NCBI GenBank assembly: GCA_010093685.1
Contig: MU006221.1
Span: 643,687-707,686 of the forward strand
Reading direction: 5' to 3'
Length of the DNA stretch: 64,000 nucleotides
Source of the DNA: Ophiobolus disseminans
Taxonomy: Eukaryota; Ascomycota; Dothideomycetes; Pleosporales; Phaeosphaeriaceae
In this document: positions 32,012-43,672 of the stretch, piece by piece
How positions within the stretch are numbered: position 1 is the first letter of the stretch
How the letters are laid out: each line of letters opens with the position of its first letter
The notes under the pieces: generated by a model
The model's input: only the letters and a program-made list of their open reading frames with translations
What the model was told of the DNA's origin: nothing
Database searches by the model: none
Made by a program: the position numbers and the translations under genes

Positions 32012-32901
32012 ACGTATTCCACCAGCGAGCCGCCCACTCCAGCGAACCGCCCAAAAACGCTTGGCACGACCAACACATGTTATAAATCTTCAATTTTATC
32101 GCCATCAAACAAGGAGTCAGCGTACATTGTGCTTGCATCTGATTTAGAAGATGCCTCTGTATCATTTTTGCATGTTTGTACGTTATGCCCTGTCCTGCCA
32201 CAATTTCCACAGCGCCGTAGAGCTAGCTAGGCTAGTTCTTGATCACTACCACTACAAGCCTTCTTTGAACGCTAAGGCGCCGCAGACGCCTTAGCAGCTA
32301 CCTACGCTACTGCAACTCTATACTCTATAGTTTTACTGTGCTGGATCCGCTTTCTTTTGCGCGATTTTTGTTTGGTTATCTCTGCTAATTACTCTTCAAG
32401 CTCATAGATCTAAGCACGTTGAAGCGCATTTTTATGCAGCATTAGCTCACTACCTTTTATAAGCTAGAAGAACCTAGCCTAAGCTATAACAGGCAACCAA
32501 GTAAAAGAATTGCGTACTAGCTTTGATTGCGATTCAAACTCATAGGTATTGCTTAGAGTCTTTGATTGCTATAGCATATCTAGGAGAGTAGGTGCTAGTA
32601 GAGTACGCAAGCGCACCTCAAGGCGGTCCAACACGACATGCGCGTTTAGAGAGATAAGCTCTGCTGCTTTAAAGGCCTTTTAGCAGTTATTCTCTATAAA
32701 CACGTAAAAAAAAACGCGTCTCTAAAGGCGGGGAGGAAGCCTTTCTTATAATATAGAAGACACGTTAGCGTGCTAAGTCTCTAACGCGCTAGAAGTACTT
32801 GCGCTTTAGCAGTAAGAAGTAGACTATATTAAGTAGCTAGAGGATATACAATAAATAGGGAGGTATACAGAGAGTTAGAATCTTGTTTTTAAGGTAGTAG
32901 T
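32012..32901 (-). mobile_element. pogo/Fot1-like Tc1-mariner remnant (3' part of DDE transposase)
   Basis: Minus-strand reading with many RIP stops recovers the C-terminal half of a CENP-B/DDE-1 transposase: segments like GFLPAFRDAFF, AHVVLDRLEVRLRT, SKTLSNTYEFESQSKL and KGSELMLHKNALQRA, a basic KSRKRKR stretch and a final zinc knuckle C-x2-C-x4-H-x4-C (near 32,170-32,215). The element end ACGTATTCCACC follows a TA at 32010-32011, as expected for TA-target insertion. The catalytic N-terminal half is missing; the Copia LTR at 32,902 abuts it. Confidence 0.75.
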
Positions 32902-33326
32902 TATCAGATTGATGAGGTATTGAAACCTAATAATAGATAAGATGAATTGATAATGATGTGTTGTTTTCTGGTGTTCTCCAGTTAAGTGCGGAGTTTAACT
33001 AGGTATTAGATCTAGTACTAGTGTGCTAAGGCGCTTGTGCTAGCCCCTCCTGTTTCTTTTAGTGTTAGTAGCCTCACAGCACCCCTAATATCTAACACAC
33101 CCCCTTAGCTTAGATGTATTTTGCAAGCTAGTAACCTTAGGTAATGTTAAGGTCCTTAAGTTTTGCTTAAAGTTCTTCTAATAGTGCCTCCTTAGTCACC
33201 TTGTGTAGTGATACCTTAACTAATCTAACTTAATAAAGGAAGTTTAGCCACTTGTTGCCTAGCAACACCTTAGTAAAGCTATCTGCTATCATTTTCGATA
33301 ATTGAATGTATTCTATAGTAATCTTT
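32902..33326 (-). mobile_element. Copia-2: 3' end of pol and 3' LTR, minus strand
   Basis: 33326..33098 on the minus strand matches the end of the plus-strand Copia pol (compare 57,618-57,840), and 33097..32902 matches its LTR (about 196 bp, starts TGTTAGATATTAGGGG). It is a separate, inverted copy, cut off by the 5' LTR of Copia-1 at 33,327. Confidence 0.8.
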
Positions 33327-33523
33327 TGTCAGATATTAGGGGTGCTATGAGGCTACTAACACTAAAAGAAACAGGAGGGGCCGGCACAAGCGCCTTAGCA
33401 CACTAGTACTAGATCTAACACCTAGTTAAACTCCGCACTTAACTAGAGAACAACACAATAGAACACATTATCATCAATTTATCTTATCTATTATTAGGTT
33501 TTAATACCTTATCAAATCTAATA
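33327..33523 (+). repeat. 5' LTR of Copia-1
   Basis: 197 bp, starts TGTCAGATATTAGG, ends CTAATA (probably CTAACA before a C-to-T change). Pairs with 57,898-58,092. Confidence 0.85.
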
Positions 33524-33792
33524 ATTAAGAGTCTCACTGCCTTTACTAAAGCTACTACTAAGGCTACCTACTAAGGCTACCTAACAAAAGCTATTCAACA
33601 ACTACACTATGTCGCTTATTAACCAACGCGATGCAACTGTTATTCTCAGCAACTAGTATAACTAGACTACCTAGCTTACTTAAGTCAAAGCGCGCTGCGC
33701 TGCCTACAGCATCTAGGACAATATAAAGAAAGAAGAACTAGTCCTATTCCTAATCAAGCCAGTTATGCTAGACCTGCCTGAACTATCCTAGT

Positions 33793-34168
33793 TAGGCTGG
33801 TAAATTGGGTCTCCACATCGGATAGCTAAAACCGCAATATCTCTACGAGTACTCAGCCAAATTAGACGATCTATACTGATTTTTGTAGCCCTAATGTAGC
33901 TCTATAATTCCGCTATAAAATATCCTGTAATAAGTCTAGTACTGCAAAAGTTATTTAGGTACCCAAATCTGAAACATTGGGTCTCCACATAAAACTCCGA
34001 ACCCAAATAGCTTTTGCGGTATTCGATGTATAACAAAACACTATACAACAAAATTATAGACCTGTACTAGGGCTACAAAACAAACTATAGATCATCTAAT
34101 TTGGCTGAGTACTCGTAGAGATATTGCGGGTTTAGCTACCCGATGTGGAGACCCAATTTACCAGCCTA
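33793..34168. mobile_element. hAT-like MITE, 376 bp, long terminal inverted repeats, 8-bp TSD
   Basis: Flanked by identical 8-bp copies ATCCTAGT (33785-33792 and 34169-34176). The ends are inverted repeats starting TAGGCTGGTAAATTGGGTCT; the match extends about 125 bp inward with a few transitions and small differences. No coding capacity. An 8-bp duplication and a TAGG end fit the hAT superfamily. It sits in the Copia-1 gag. Confidence 0.85.
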
Positions 34169-34602
34169 ATCCTAGTACAGTGCTGCAGCTGGAATCGAGA
34201 AGGCAACACGCCTATCTATGCTATCAATCTAAGGCTAGAAAGCCTACAAGGAGGATATAGACTACTATAAGACCCTTACTAAGAGATATAAGCTTAATCT
34301 CTACTAATATAATACTTAACAGAAGAGTATTCAGCATGTCACCTAGCTAATCCAATTAACAGTTGCGCTCTATCTCTAACGCATATGCTGCCTACTAGAA
34401 CAGTCACTACGCTAGTGGCTTGCTAACCTTAAGCTTACTGCTAGGGTTAATAATCGCCTTAAAAAGGAACGCACACGCGAACGCTACTACACCGCTCTTA
34501 AGCCTATGCGCAATACACACAATTAGGATACATAGCTAGTAGAATATAATAAAGCATTATTAGATGCAATAGTGCATGGAGTGTCTAAGGTACATAATAT
34601 TA

Positions 34603-34783
34603 ANNNNNNNNNNNNNNNNNNNNNNNNNNNNNNNNNNNNNNNNNNNNNNNNNNNNNNNNNNNNNNNNNNNNNNNNNNNNNNNNNNNNNNNNNNNNNNNNN
34701 NNNNNNNNNNNNNNNNNNNNNNNNNNNNNNNNNNNNNNNNNNNNNNNNNNNNNNNNNNNNNNNNNNNNNNNNNNNNNNNNNNN
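34603..34783. other. Assembly gap (181 N)
   Basis: Run of N inside Copia-1. Real length unknown. Confidence 1.
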
Positions 34784-35992
34784 TAGCTAGAAGAACGCTT
34801 CTAAAGCTATGGAAAACAGCGCGCTATCTAAACACAGGGAAAGAAACCCTAGTAGAAAGAGAAAGAGCAATTAATCCTCCTCTCAGTCCAGCACATCTAT
34901 CGCATCTAGATACTATCTATAGCTAAGGTTATTAGTATACGTGATGTTGTGTTTAATAAGCACTTAGTATTTAATAGCAAAACTAAGGACCTAATAGACA
35001 ACCTTATGCATAGCACACTAGAAGAGATTGCAACCTATATTAAGACTATAGAGCTTCTAACACTACAAACCAATCTAGAGGTTAAATTATTCTTTAAAGA
35101 TAACACTACTGAAGACTTAACAGCATAAGAAGAGACTAATCCACCTAGCTTTTACTAAGGGAGGAAAATAATAGGGAGAAAGATTATAGGCATATACCTA
35201 ACACCTCCACTATCACCACTACTACCTACTGTATTGCTAGCTACATTGTTGACCCTAAGCAAGGCAACAGGATTAACGCAGTTATGCTTATCCAAGACTG
35301 TTCTATAGGCAGCTGCCTTTATAGCAGGAACTTAGGCTAGACATGTTAGCTAACATAAAGGAGAAGTGGTTAACAAGGCTAAGGTAAAGAGGCTGCTTGC
35401 CTTAGGCATTAAGCTACACCGCAGTTAGCTCCTACCTCTACTAACTTATAAGACTAAGCTATATTACAAGAAGCTAGAGAAAGCGCAATTGAGTTTAATG
35501 TTAAGAAAACTAAACTCCTCTACGCTAGCCGCAAAAGAGAAATTGATGCAAAACCTGTGCAGGTAGGAGAAAGCCTAATACAGCTAAGCAACTGCGTACG
35601 CTAGCTAGGCTTCTTCCTAGACAATAAGCTATCCTACAAAAAGCATATACAGACAAAGGTTGCTATTGCGCAGCAGGTCTTCTACCGCCTTTAGAGGCTA
35701 GGCAATACACAGCGAGGTCTTAGCACATAGGCTATAAGGCAGCTCTATATAGCGTGTGTGTCTGCTATCGCAGACTATAGAGTGCAGCTGTAGTAGGGAA
35801 AGAGAAAGCAATCCCTACTTCGAGAATACCAGCAACTACAGAACTCAGCGTTACGTCAGATCCTAGGAGCTTTTAAAGGATCTCTAACAAAAGCTATAGA
35901 GATTAAAGCTGCAATTCTGCCTCTATATCTGCGAGCAGAAAAGCTCTACTAGCAATATGCTATTAGAACTCTATCTTTTGCAAAGAGCTACC

Positions 35993-36556
35993 TGTTATCA
36001 ACGGTGTTCTCCTATACTTCTCTAAGGTCCTAGCTTGTCCGGTCTCACACGAGTTCGGGTGTTCTAGGCTCTTAGCCTTAGGTAGGCGGAAGGATAACAA
36101 GAAGGTGTAGCGCTAATAGTAGGGCTTCTGTAAGTTTAGAACAGACAACAAGAGGTCGTTCTTGCAAAGCTTTAACTAACACTAGGAGAGTGTAACAGAT
36201 ATTTAATTTAGGTAAAGAGACCTTGCACTAACTATCTATAGAAGATTGACTACAAAGAGAAACTATAACCTAAGAGATCCTTCTCTGCTATATAGTCCTA
36301 TTCTTCGTCTTATCCTGTATTCCGTTCTGCCGCACTTCGTGCTGTTCTGCTATCCTTCTAGCGTTCTGCGTGCAGAACGCTGCTAAGGCTGCAGAACGCG
36401 CTACTGCAGGCAGTACGCGCTAGCGGGTCACATGACCCGCTAAGCGCGGGGCATCCTGTATTATTCTTTCCTAGGCCCTGTAGCTTACCTGCGGCTAATT
36501 CCTTATTACTGTCATTGCCTAGACGCAAGTACATCTGCTATAAGGTGTCTGTAACA
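35993..36556 (-). repeat. 3' LTR of Gypsy-A
   Basis: 564 bp, TGTTATCAACGG..GTAACA in plus-strand reading. Differences I noticed from the 42,732 copy are transitions. Contains two strong palindromes (about 36,371-36,392 and 36,422-36,441). Confidence 0.85.
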
Positions 36557-36701
36557 CTCGCTCCCCTTTTAAGGTTAACGTCCTAATAACCCTACTATTT
36601 AGCTTTTGTGCCGTTATTCTGTAGCGAGGTACAAAGGTAGGCGTTTCTCTTCCTGCTGTCCCTCTCTCCTTGTTTCTTTAAAACCTTTTCTAATCTTTAA
36701 C

Positions 36702-37316
36702 ATGCCTCTAGCACGTACCCCTATAGAACGCAAACACTAACTTAGTAACTAGGTGCTTTAGTCTAGGCGTCTCGTAATAAAGCTGTGTTTATCCTATAAG
36801 AAGGTTAATCGTGCGTGTGTCCTGTCAAAGTCTTCTTCCGCCTACTCTAAGTGTATCTCTTATAGCACTTGTTGCAGTTTGTAGACCTCTAATTCGAACT
36901 AGTTGTCCCTAGAGAAGAGCCGTAACCGTCTACGCAGCCAACTGCGGGAAACTTAGGTAGAGTAGTCCTAGGAATTTAAGAAGAGGAGAGCGCGTGCTAA
37001 AGCGCTGTTTGCAAAAGAAGGTTAGCTGCAGAAGCAGCTTAACTTGCTAGATTATTAGAAGGCCGACTACGTGGCCTGCGATATGTCTTCCCTTAAGGAG
37101 CTAGAGCGGTTAGAGCAGAAGGAGCTAGATAAGGCTGCTAGTGCCTCCACTGTCGAGGAGTCTGCATCGCTGATATCCTTAACTGCAGTTTCTTCTACTG
37201 CTTTTAACTAGGAGGGTCTTGACCTTTCGCAGTCTTTCTTAGATCCTGGATTCCTAGGTTCTTTTAGTGAAAGTCGTTCACTAGGGCCTAAACTACCTGT
37301 TTCCTTAGGTGCTTAA
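36702..37316 (+). pseudogene. Antisense accessory ORF of Gypsy-A, Zn2Cys6-like
   Basis: Plus-strand frame of 205 codons (ATG 36702, TAA 37314-37316) opposite in direction to gag-pol, interrupted by TAG codons of RIP type. Codons 29-58 (36786-36875) carry the spacing C-x2-C-x6-C-x8-C-x2-C-x6-C, with the second and fourth positions now Tyr (TAT/TAC, one G-to-A from Cys). A charged stretch (FKKRRARAKALFAKE) and a Glu/Ser-rich C-terminus follow. The same cysteine layout occurs in Gypsy-B and Gypsy-C. Function unknown; a DNA-binding zinc cluster is inferred from spacing only. Confidence 0.6.
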
Positions 37317-40300
37317 GAGGTTTCTAAGTGTTTTGTCTAGTAGGCTATCCTGTCTATTTAACAAGGTATTTCCACCAACCCATAAACTTCTATAGTCCTT
37401 AGATGCTTTCTACGTGGAATTCTTCTTCTAGTTCTATTTTGATGTTTTAACGTAAGGGAGCATCTTCTAGTGCTAGCTCTAAAAGTGAGATATAGAAGAC
37501 TAGGTGTATCCGCATTAATTAGGGTAGCCGTAGTTCGTAATTAACGGGTCCCTTCTGTTTAGCAATTTTAAATAGTCCTATTCGCAGGTTATTAAGTTTG
37601 TTGCTAGGTTTTTTTGTGCGGATGTTTTTTTAGGAGAGTAAAACTTTATCCCCCTTTTTGAAGGTCAGTCCCTTAATCCTTTTCCTGTTAGTATACTCTG
37701 TTGTTTTAGTGTTTCTTCTTGCGATATTTTCGCTTAGAACCTTGTAGAGTTCCCTAAGCTGCTCTGTTTTGAGCCTAGCTTCTTTAGATATGCTTTCTAG
37801 GTCCTAAGTAGAGCCGTATGCCTTAGGCTCGTACCTATAGTTGGCGTAGAATAGCGAGTGTCCTATAGTTGCTAACTTAGCGCTATTAAAGGCGAACTGT
37901 GCCGTTAGAAGGTATTCTACCTAATTGTCCTGTGCTTTGTTAACGTACATGCAGAGATATTGCTCTAGCGTTTGATTCGTACGCTTAGTTTGTCCGTCTG
38001 TCTGCGGGTAGAAGCTAGTTAACAGCTTATTAGCGGCTCCTAGCCGTGCCTAAAGCGTCTTCCAAAATGCTAACGTAAACAGCTTATCGCGGTCCGTAAT
38101 AAACTTGTCTAGAATCCTGTAATTTACTATAAGCGTCCTAATTACTTCGTAAGAGAGGTTAGCAGCCATAATTGCTTTATTTATTAGGATAAAGTAGGCG
38201 TATTTGCTAGTTTTGCACACGATTACTAGGATTGTGTCGCAAACTCTCTCTTATTCTAGCTTAACTAAGAGTAGTAAATTTAACAATAAAGTCTATTGTG
38301 ACCACACTCTAGAGTTGTTCTAGTGCTAAGATTGCCTGTAGTAAGCTATAAGGCTTGTGTCGCTTAGGCTTATTCTACTAGCATTTAAGGTAGTTGTCTG
38401 TTACCTTCTTAACTGTAGCGCAGAGGTTGGTTATTGCGTAGTCTCTAGAGGTTTTATCGCACATAGCTTCTATACCTAGGTAACTATACTAGGGCGAGTC
38501 GTGTAGGTCTTAGATTAACTCCGCCTTAAGTTTATCTAGCACAAACTTCCTATTTGTGTTATAGACTTCGTTATGTATTTTTCTTTCGTTAGCTAACAGC
38601 TCGCTGTAGTCTCTGAAGTCTACTAGTGTTTCTTCTAGGCGTTCTACCTATTCGTTCTGAACGGCCGTTGTTCGTGCGGCTGCTACTTGAATTTTCTTTA
38701 GCTAGTTGTAAACTAGTCCTCTATCCTAATCCATTCGTAGGATTGCGTTGCTAGCTAGTTTTTGTTAATAACATAGTTAGGTCTCCGGCTAATAGCGTCT
38801 GCAACGGCGTTGTCTTTTCCTTTGCGGTAATAGATCTTGAAGTTATACTAGGCGAGAGTTTTAGCCTACCTTATCTACCTATAGCCTAGATCTTTAGTCG
38901 TAGTGAAACTTGTAAGGTTCTAGTGATCTAAAAAGATTTACACCTAATACTTAGGTCTAAGAAGTTAGGGTTTCTATTCTTTTAGGGCTTCTACAATTGC
39001 AAGAAGTTTCTTTTTATATACATTGTAGTTAAGTTCTAACGCAGAGAATTTCCTAGAATAGTAAAACACTAGTCTAGTTTTACTATCTTCTCTTTTCTAG
39101 TGTAGGATTGCTCCTAGTGCGAAATCGGATGCGTTAGTGTCTACTAACAATTGTAGTTTAGGGTTAAACATTGCGAGGAAGGGTGCTGTCGTGAATCTTT
39201 CCTTAAGTAGCTCGAAAGCCCTCTCTTATTCTAGACCCTAGGAGAATCCTTTCTCCTTCTTTGTAACCTCTGTAAGTAGGGCGGTTACTTAGGAATATCC
39301 CTAGATAAACTTCTAGTAGAAGTTGGCAAACCCGAGGAAGGACTAAACTTGCTTAATAGTCTTTAGTGTTTCCTAATCCTTAATAGCATCTAGCTTAGAT
39401 AGATCCATCTCAATTTAATCCCTAGAGATCACGAATCTAAGGAACTTCGTCCTTGTAACGTAGAATTCGCATTTTAATCTCTAGACCTAAAGGTTGTACT
39501 CTCTTAGCTTAAGGAGTACTTTCTTAACGTGTTCGACGTGTCCTTCTAGTGTACTGCTTGAGTATACTAGTACGTCGTTAAGGTATGCTATTACAAAGAC
39601 GTCTAAGTATTCGTGTAGCGCATCGTTAATCACTGCCTAAAAGGTTGCTAGTGCGTTAGTGAGTCTAAAAGGCATAGCTATAAATTTAAATAATCTATAT
39701 CTAGTTTAGAAAGCGGTTTTCTATTTGTAACCTTCTGCGATCCTTATTTAGTAAAATCCTTCTTAGATGTCGAATTTCGTAAACTACTTAGCCCCTTAGA
39801 GTTAGTCTATAAGCTCCTAGATAAGTAGTAGCGGGTAGCGGTCCTTTTTTGTAGCGTCGTTAATCCTTCTAAAGTCTACGCATATACGTAATTCCCCATT
39901 AGGTTTTAGGACATATAGAATTAGCGAGCCTACTAGGCTCTTACTAGGGCGGATAAATCCTCTCTTAATATTAAGCTTAATAAACTTTCTTAGTTTAATT
40001 TCCTGCTCTTAAGACATTAGCCGTAGTCCTTTAGTTTTTAGGAGTAGTTCTTTAAGGTAGATCTTGTGATCCCATTCCTTGTGCTCTAGAAGAGTCTTAA
40101 GTTCCTTCTAATTCTTAAACAGGTCCTAGAACTCCTTGTACTCGTCTAGGATAACAACTTACGGCTTCTCCGCACTAGAGCCCGCTTGTCTAACCTATAG
40201 AACCTGCACTACCGCTAGGTTCTTCTTGTAGATCCTTGCTATCTTGCAAGAGGATATTGTTCTAACCCGCTCTACCTTAGGTGTCGTGGGTTTAGAAGGT

Positions 40301-42731
40301 GTGTGTCTTACGCTAGCTATCTTAGTTGCCTAACCTCTGCTGCGTATTATTTAGCTACGCTAGTTAATAGCAGGATTGTGCTTTCTAAGCTAATCAAAAC
40401 CAATTACTATGTCTAGGTCTTCTAGTCTTATAATGTCGATGTGCAACGCATTAGTAATGCTATTAACGTTTAGCGTAACCTTCTCTGTCTCGAGATTAAT
40501 TATTCCTCCGCTGTACTAGATTAGGGAATCGTCAATTATAACTATAGGGTATAGTTAGTCTTTAGTTCAGAACTCTATTCCGCTCTTTATTATCTAATAC
40601 AAGGAGATAACTGTTTTCTTAGCTCCGCTATCAATAAGCGCTATAAGAGTTTTGCCGTTGATTGTTACGTCTACGTGTAATCTTAGGGAGTAGCCGCTTG
40701 CCGCTGCTACTTTCTGGGTTCGCATAGAGGCTATTCGTCTAGGGGAACCCTGTTCCTAGTGGCGTTCTAGTTTTTTGTCTATTTAGACACTTCCGCTGTT
40801 TCCGTGTCGTAGATCCTGTAGAGGGGGTTATTGCACTTGTCCTTGTCAAGGTATTTGTGCGTAAACGCTTTTTGGTCTATAGTTGTAGCGTGTTTCTAGA
40901 AGTAATAGAAACTGCATTCTATTCTAACGTCGTTTTAATCGCAGCTTATCTATTCTAACAGTTCGTGCTTTACGAGAGACGAGTGCTTTTCGCAGGTAGA
41001 GTCTAAGCATACTTCTAAGTAGCCTATGTAGCTCGTTTTTCCGTTAGCTATTTCTTCTATTTTTAATAGGTACTATCCCGTCTAGTGTTTAGTAACTGTG
41101 TAGTAGCCGCAGTTGTCTTGCGTGCATTCGTACTACAAGTTCCTTTGCTTTTTGGTGTATCTTAGCCGAGGTTTTAGTGTTATTCCTAGGGCATTAATCT
41201 TAATAGGATGTTCCCTAAGCATGCAGGTCGCTTCCTAGTAAACCTCTGATCCGCAGTATCTACAGAGGCCTGCTTAGTGTCGTCTGAGGTATACCCTAGC
41301 GTTGATAGATACTAGAGGGTTTTCTTCCTAGCTAGCAATCTTAAGCTCTGCTAGGTCGAGAGTAGAGACCTCCCTGTCTGTCTGGCTACCTTCTGATTCC
41401 TTAAGGTTAGCTAGGAACTTAGGGTCGACCTGTCGTTCCTAATGTATTAGGAGTCTCTCTATTCTATCTCGCTAATTTAAGAGGAAGTCGTATTGCAGGG
41501 CCTTGTCCTAGATGCCGTGCTGTACTTCAGCCGCCTTTATAAGAGCTAGCCTAGTCTTATAAGTTGTTTAGGTATCTATAAGGTGATAGGGTTGTTCGCA
41601 GTCTAGTCCTAGGTAGCTGTAATTGTTGCAGATCTAGCAGGAACCTCTTATAATTCTAAGGAGGATTTCTTCCGCTAAAAGGCGTTCCTTAGCTGCGGTT
41701 CTTATTATAGCGGTGTGTACAGCGGTGCCTTTGCTATTAGTTTTTCCTTCTTCGCATTCTTTAGCGAAGTGGCCTTATTTTCTACACCTTAAGCAAGCGC
41801 CTATATTGTAGCGCTGCTTCTTTTCTTCTAGTGAAAGCTTATCCCTGCCTTAGGATTTCTTGTTCTATAACTTCTTGCCTTAGTTCTTTCCTCCTAGTGC
41901 TCTAGCCTTTATAATAACATCTCTATTCTTGTCGTAGCTTAGCTGTGAGCGGTTTTTGTTTGCTAGGGGGACTTGCCGCCCTCTAAGCTTCTTTTCTAGG
42001 GACCTTTTCTAGAAACGTTCGTTAATGCAAGTAGCGGCTTCAATTAACTCTCCGAGTTCTGTAATACGTTCTTGCCTTACTAACTTATCCTTAACAAATT
42101 CTTTTAACCTATTGTAGTAGGCATTAACGAGTAGGGCTTCGTTCTTCTATTCTACTAAGGCCTAGAGTTGTTTAAACTCCGTTGTGTACTTCTTAACTAA
42201 TCATCCTTGCTTAATTTGGTTTATCTTGTAGGTAGCTGCTGCGGCCTTGTCTACTACTCTAAACATCTTGTTTATCTGTTTCTTAAAGAAGCTCTAACTC
42301 TTAAACAGTTTATACGTGTTCTTGTCAGTTTCCTTAGTGTATTCTCCTACTAGATGTTTTTCAATGTATAGTTAGAACTATTAAGCGGCTTTGCCTTTCA
42401 TGTGCATGCCTGCTAATATAATTTTATCTTGTTCGTTAGGAATAGCTGTATAGTTGAATTTGCAGAAGAGTTTCATGCCCGTAAGGAACGTTTTGAGGTT
42501 TCCTAGTTCGCTATTAAACTTCTTAGGGGGTGCTATCTTAAGGCGGGGCTTAGCCTAGGTAGCCTCTATATAAGCCTTCATAGCTAGGATAGCTTCCTAG
42601 AGTTCTTTAATCTGTGCCTGCTGCTAAGTGATTAATAAGGCGGGGTTAGTCGTCGGCCCTACCGCGGCGCTGCTAGCCGTAGCCCTTAGGGTTGCTAGTG
42701 TTGTTATTTTCGAACTTGAGGGTAGTTAATG

Positions 42732-43295
42732 TGTTATCAACGGTGTTCTCCTATACTTCTCTAAGGTCCTAGCTTGTCCGGTCTTACACGAGTTCGGGTG
42801 TTTTAGGCTCTTAGCCTTAGGTAGGTAGAAGGATAACAAGGAGGTGTAGCGCTAATAGTAGGGCTTCTGTAAGTTTAGGATAGACAACGAGAGGTTGTTC
42901 TTGCGAAGCTTTAACTAACACTAGGAGAGTATAACAGATATTTAATTTAGGTAAAGAGACCTTGCACTAACTACCTATAGAATATTAACTACGAAGAGAA
43001 ACTATAACCTAAGAGATCCTCCTCTGCTATATAGTCCTATTCTTCGTCTTGTCCTGTATTCCGTTCTGCCGCACTTCGTGCTGTTCTGCTATCCTTCTAG
43101 CGTTCTGCTAGCAGAACGCTGCTAAGGCTGCAGAACGCGCTACTACAGGCAGTACGCGCTAGCGGGTCACGTGACCCGCTAAGCGCGGGGTATCCTGTGT
43201 TATTCTTTCCCAGGCCCTGTAGCCTACCTGCGGCTGATTCCTTATTACTGTTATTGCCTAGACGCGAGTACATCTGCTGTGAGGTGTCCATAACA
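42732..43295 (-). repeat. 5' LTR of Gypsy-A
   Basis: 564 bp, pairs with 35,993-36,556. Contains the perfect 20-bp palindrome AGCGGGTCACGTGACCCGCT (43161-43180) and a 22-bp palindrome with arms AGCGTTCTGC just upstream. Confidence 0.85.
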
Positions 43296-43672
43296 CCACT
43301 CTATTAGGAAAGCAATACAGCGCTAGAAACAACTTTATATATCTACGCAGCTTAGAGAACTGTCTAAGAGAACGCAAGGGCACAGCAACGTTAAAGAAAT
43401 CTCTATACTGCTAGCAAAGCTATAGAGCAAAGCTGCCTCTACCTATGCTACATTTACAATCCTAAAAAGCAACAAATTAGAAATAGCAGACCTACACAAG
43501 CAATGGCTACAAGATCTACAGTATAGAGAAAAGGCGCCTATCCTATTGTATACAGATAACTCTAAGATTAGAGAGAACGTAGCTGCAAGTTACTGTTAAG
43601 TCTCTATACAAGGGAAATATATCCAGGCAAAGAACTTTAGCCTAGGGGAGAAACTAGAGATTATAGATGCAG

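Larger units (their letters stand above)
33327..35459 (+). mobile_element. Copia-1 LTR retrotransposon, left part (5' LTR, gag, pol fragment)
   Basis: Begins with an LTR, then a gag frame starting ATGTCGCTTATTAACCAACG at about 33,609, broken by a MITE (33,793-34,168), RIP stops and a run of N. After the gap, 34,784-34,893 matches nothing else I can see here; 34,895-35,459 repeats the integrase/RT linker region also found at 54,298-54,863. The element is then broken by the LINE at 35,460 and resumes at 52,078. Confidence 0.75.
35993..43295 (-). mobile_element. Gypsy-A: complete Ty3/Gypsy chromovirus, RIP-degraded
   Basis: Two 564-bp LTRs enclose minus-strand gag (CCHC knuckle near 41,760-41,815), protease (ALIDSGAKKT near 40,620-40,650), reverse transcriptase (about 40,050-39,550; catalytic box reads YLND, the second-to-last Asp changed by G-to-A), RNase H, integrase (about 38,750-37,600) and a chromodomain (37,330-37,440). 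Target duplications CTACC and CCACT each differ by one C-to-T from CCACC, and CCACC restores the LINE frame. Stops throughout make it inactive. An extra plus-strand frame lies between chromodomain and 3' LTR (separate entry). Confidence 0.85.

Noticed and set aside
31986..32210. 74-codon minus-strand frame as a host gene
   Set aside because: It overlaps, out of frame, the zinc-knuckle end of a pogo-like transposase.
34572..34926. Open frames across the N runs at 34.6 and 52.4 kb
   Set aside because: They consist mainly of unknown bases and say nothing about coding.
43097..43291. 64-codon minus-strand frame
   Set aside because: Lies wholly inside the Gypsy-A LTR and resembles no protein.
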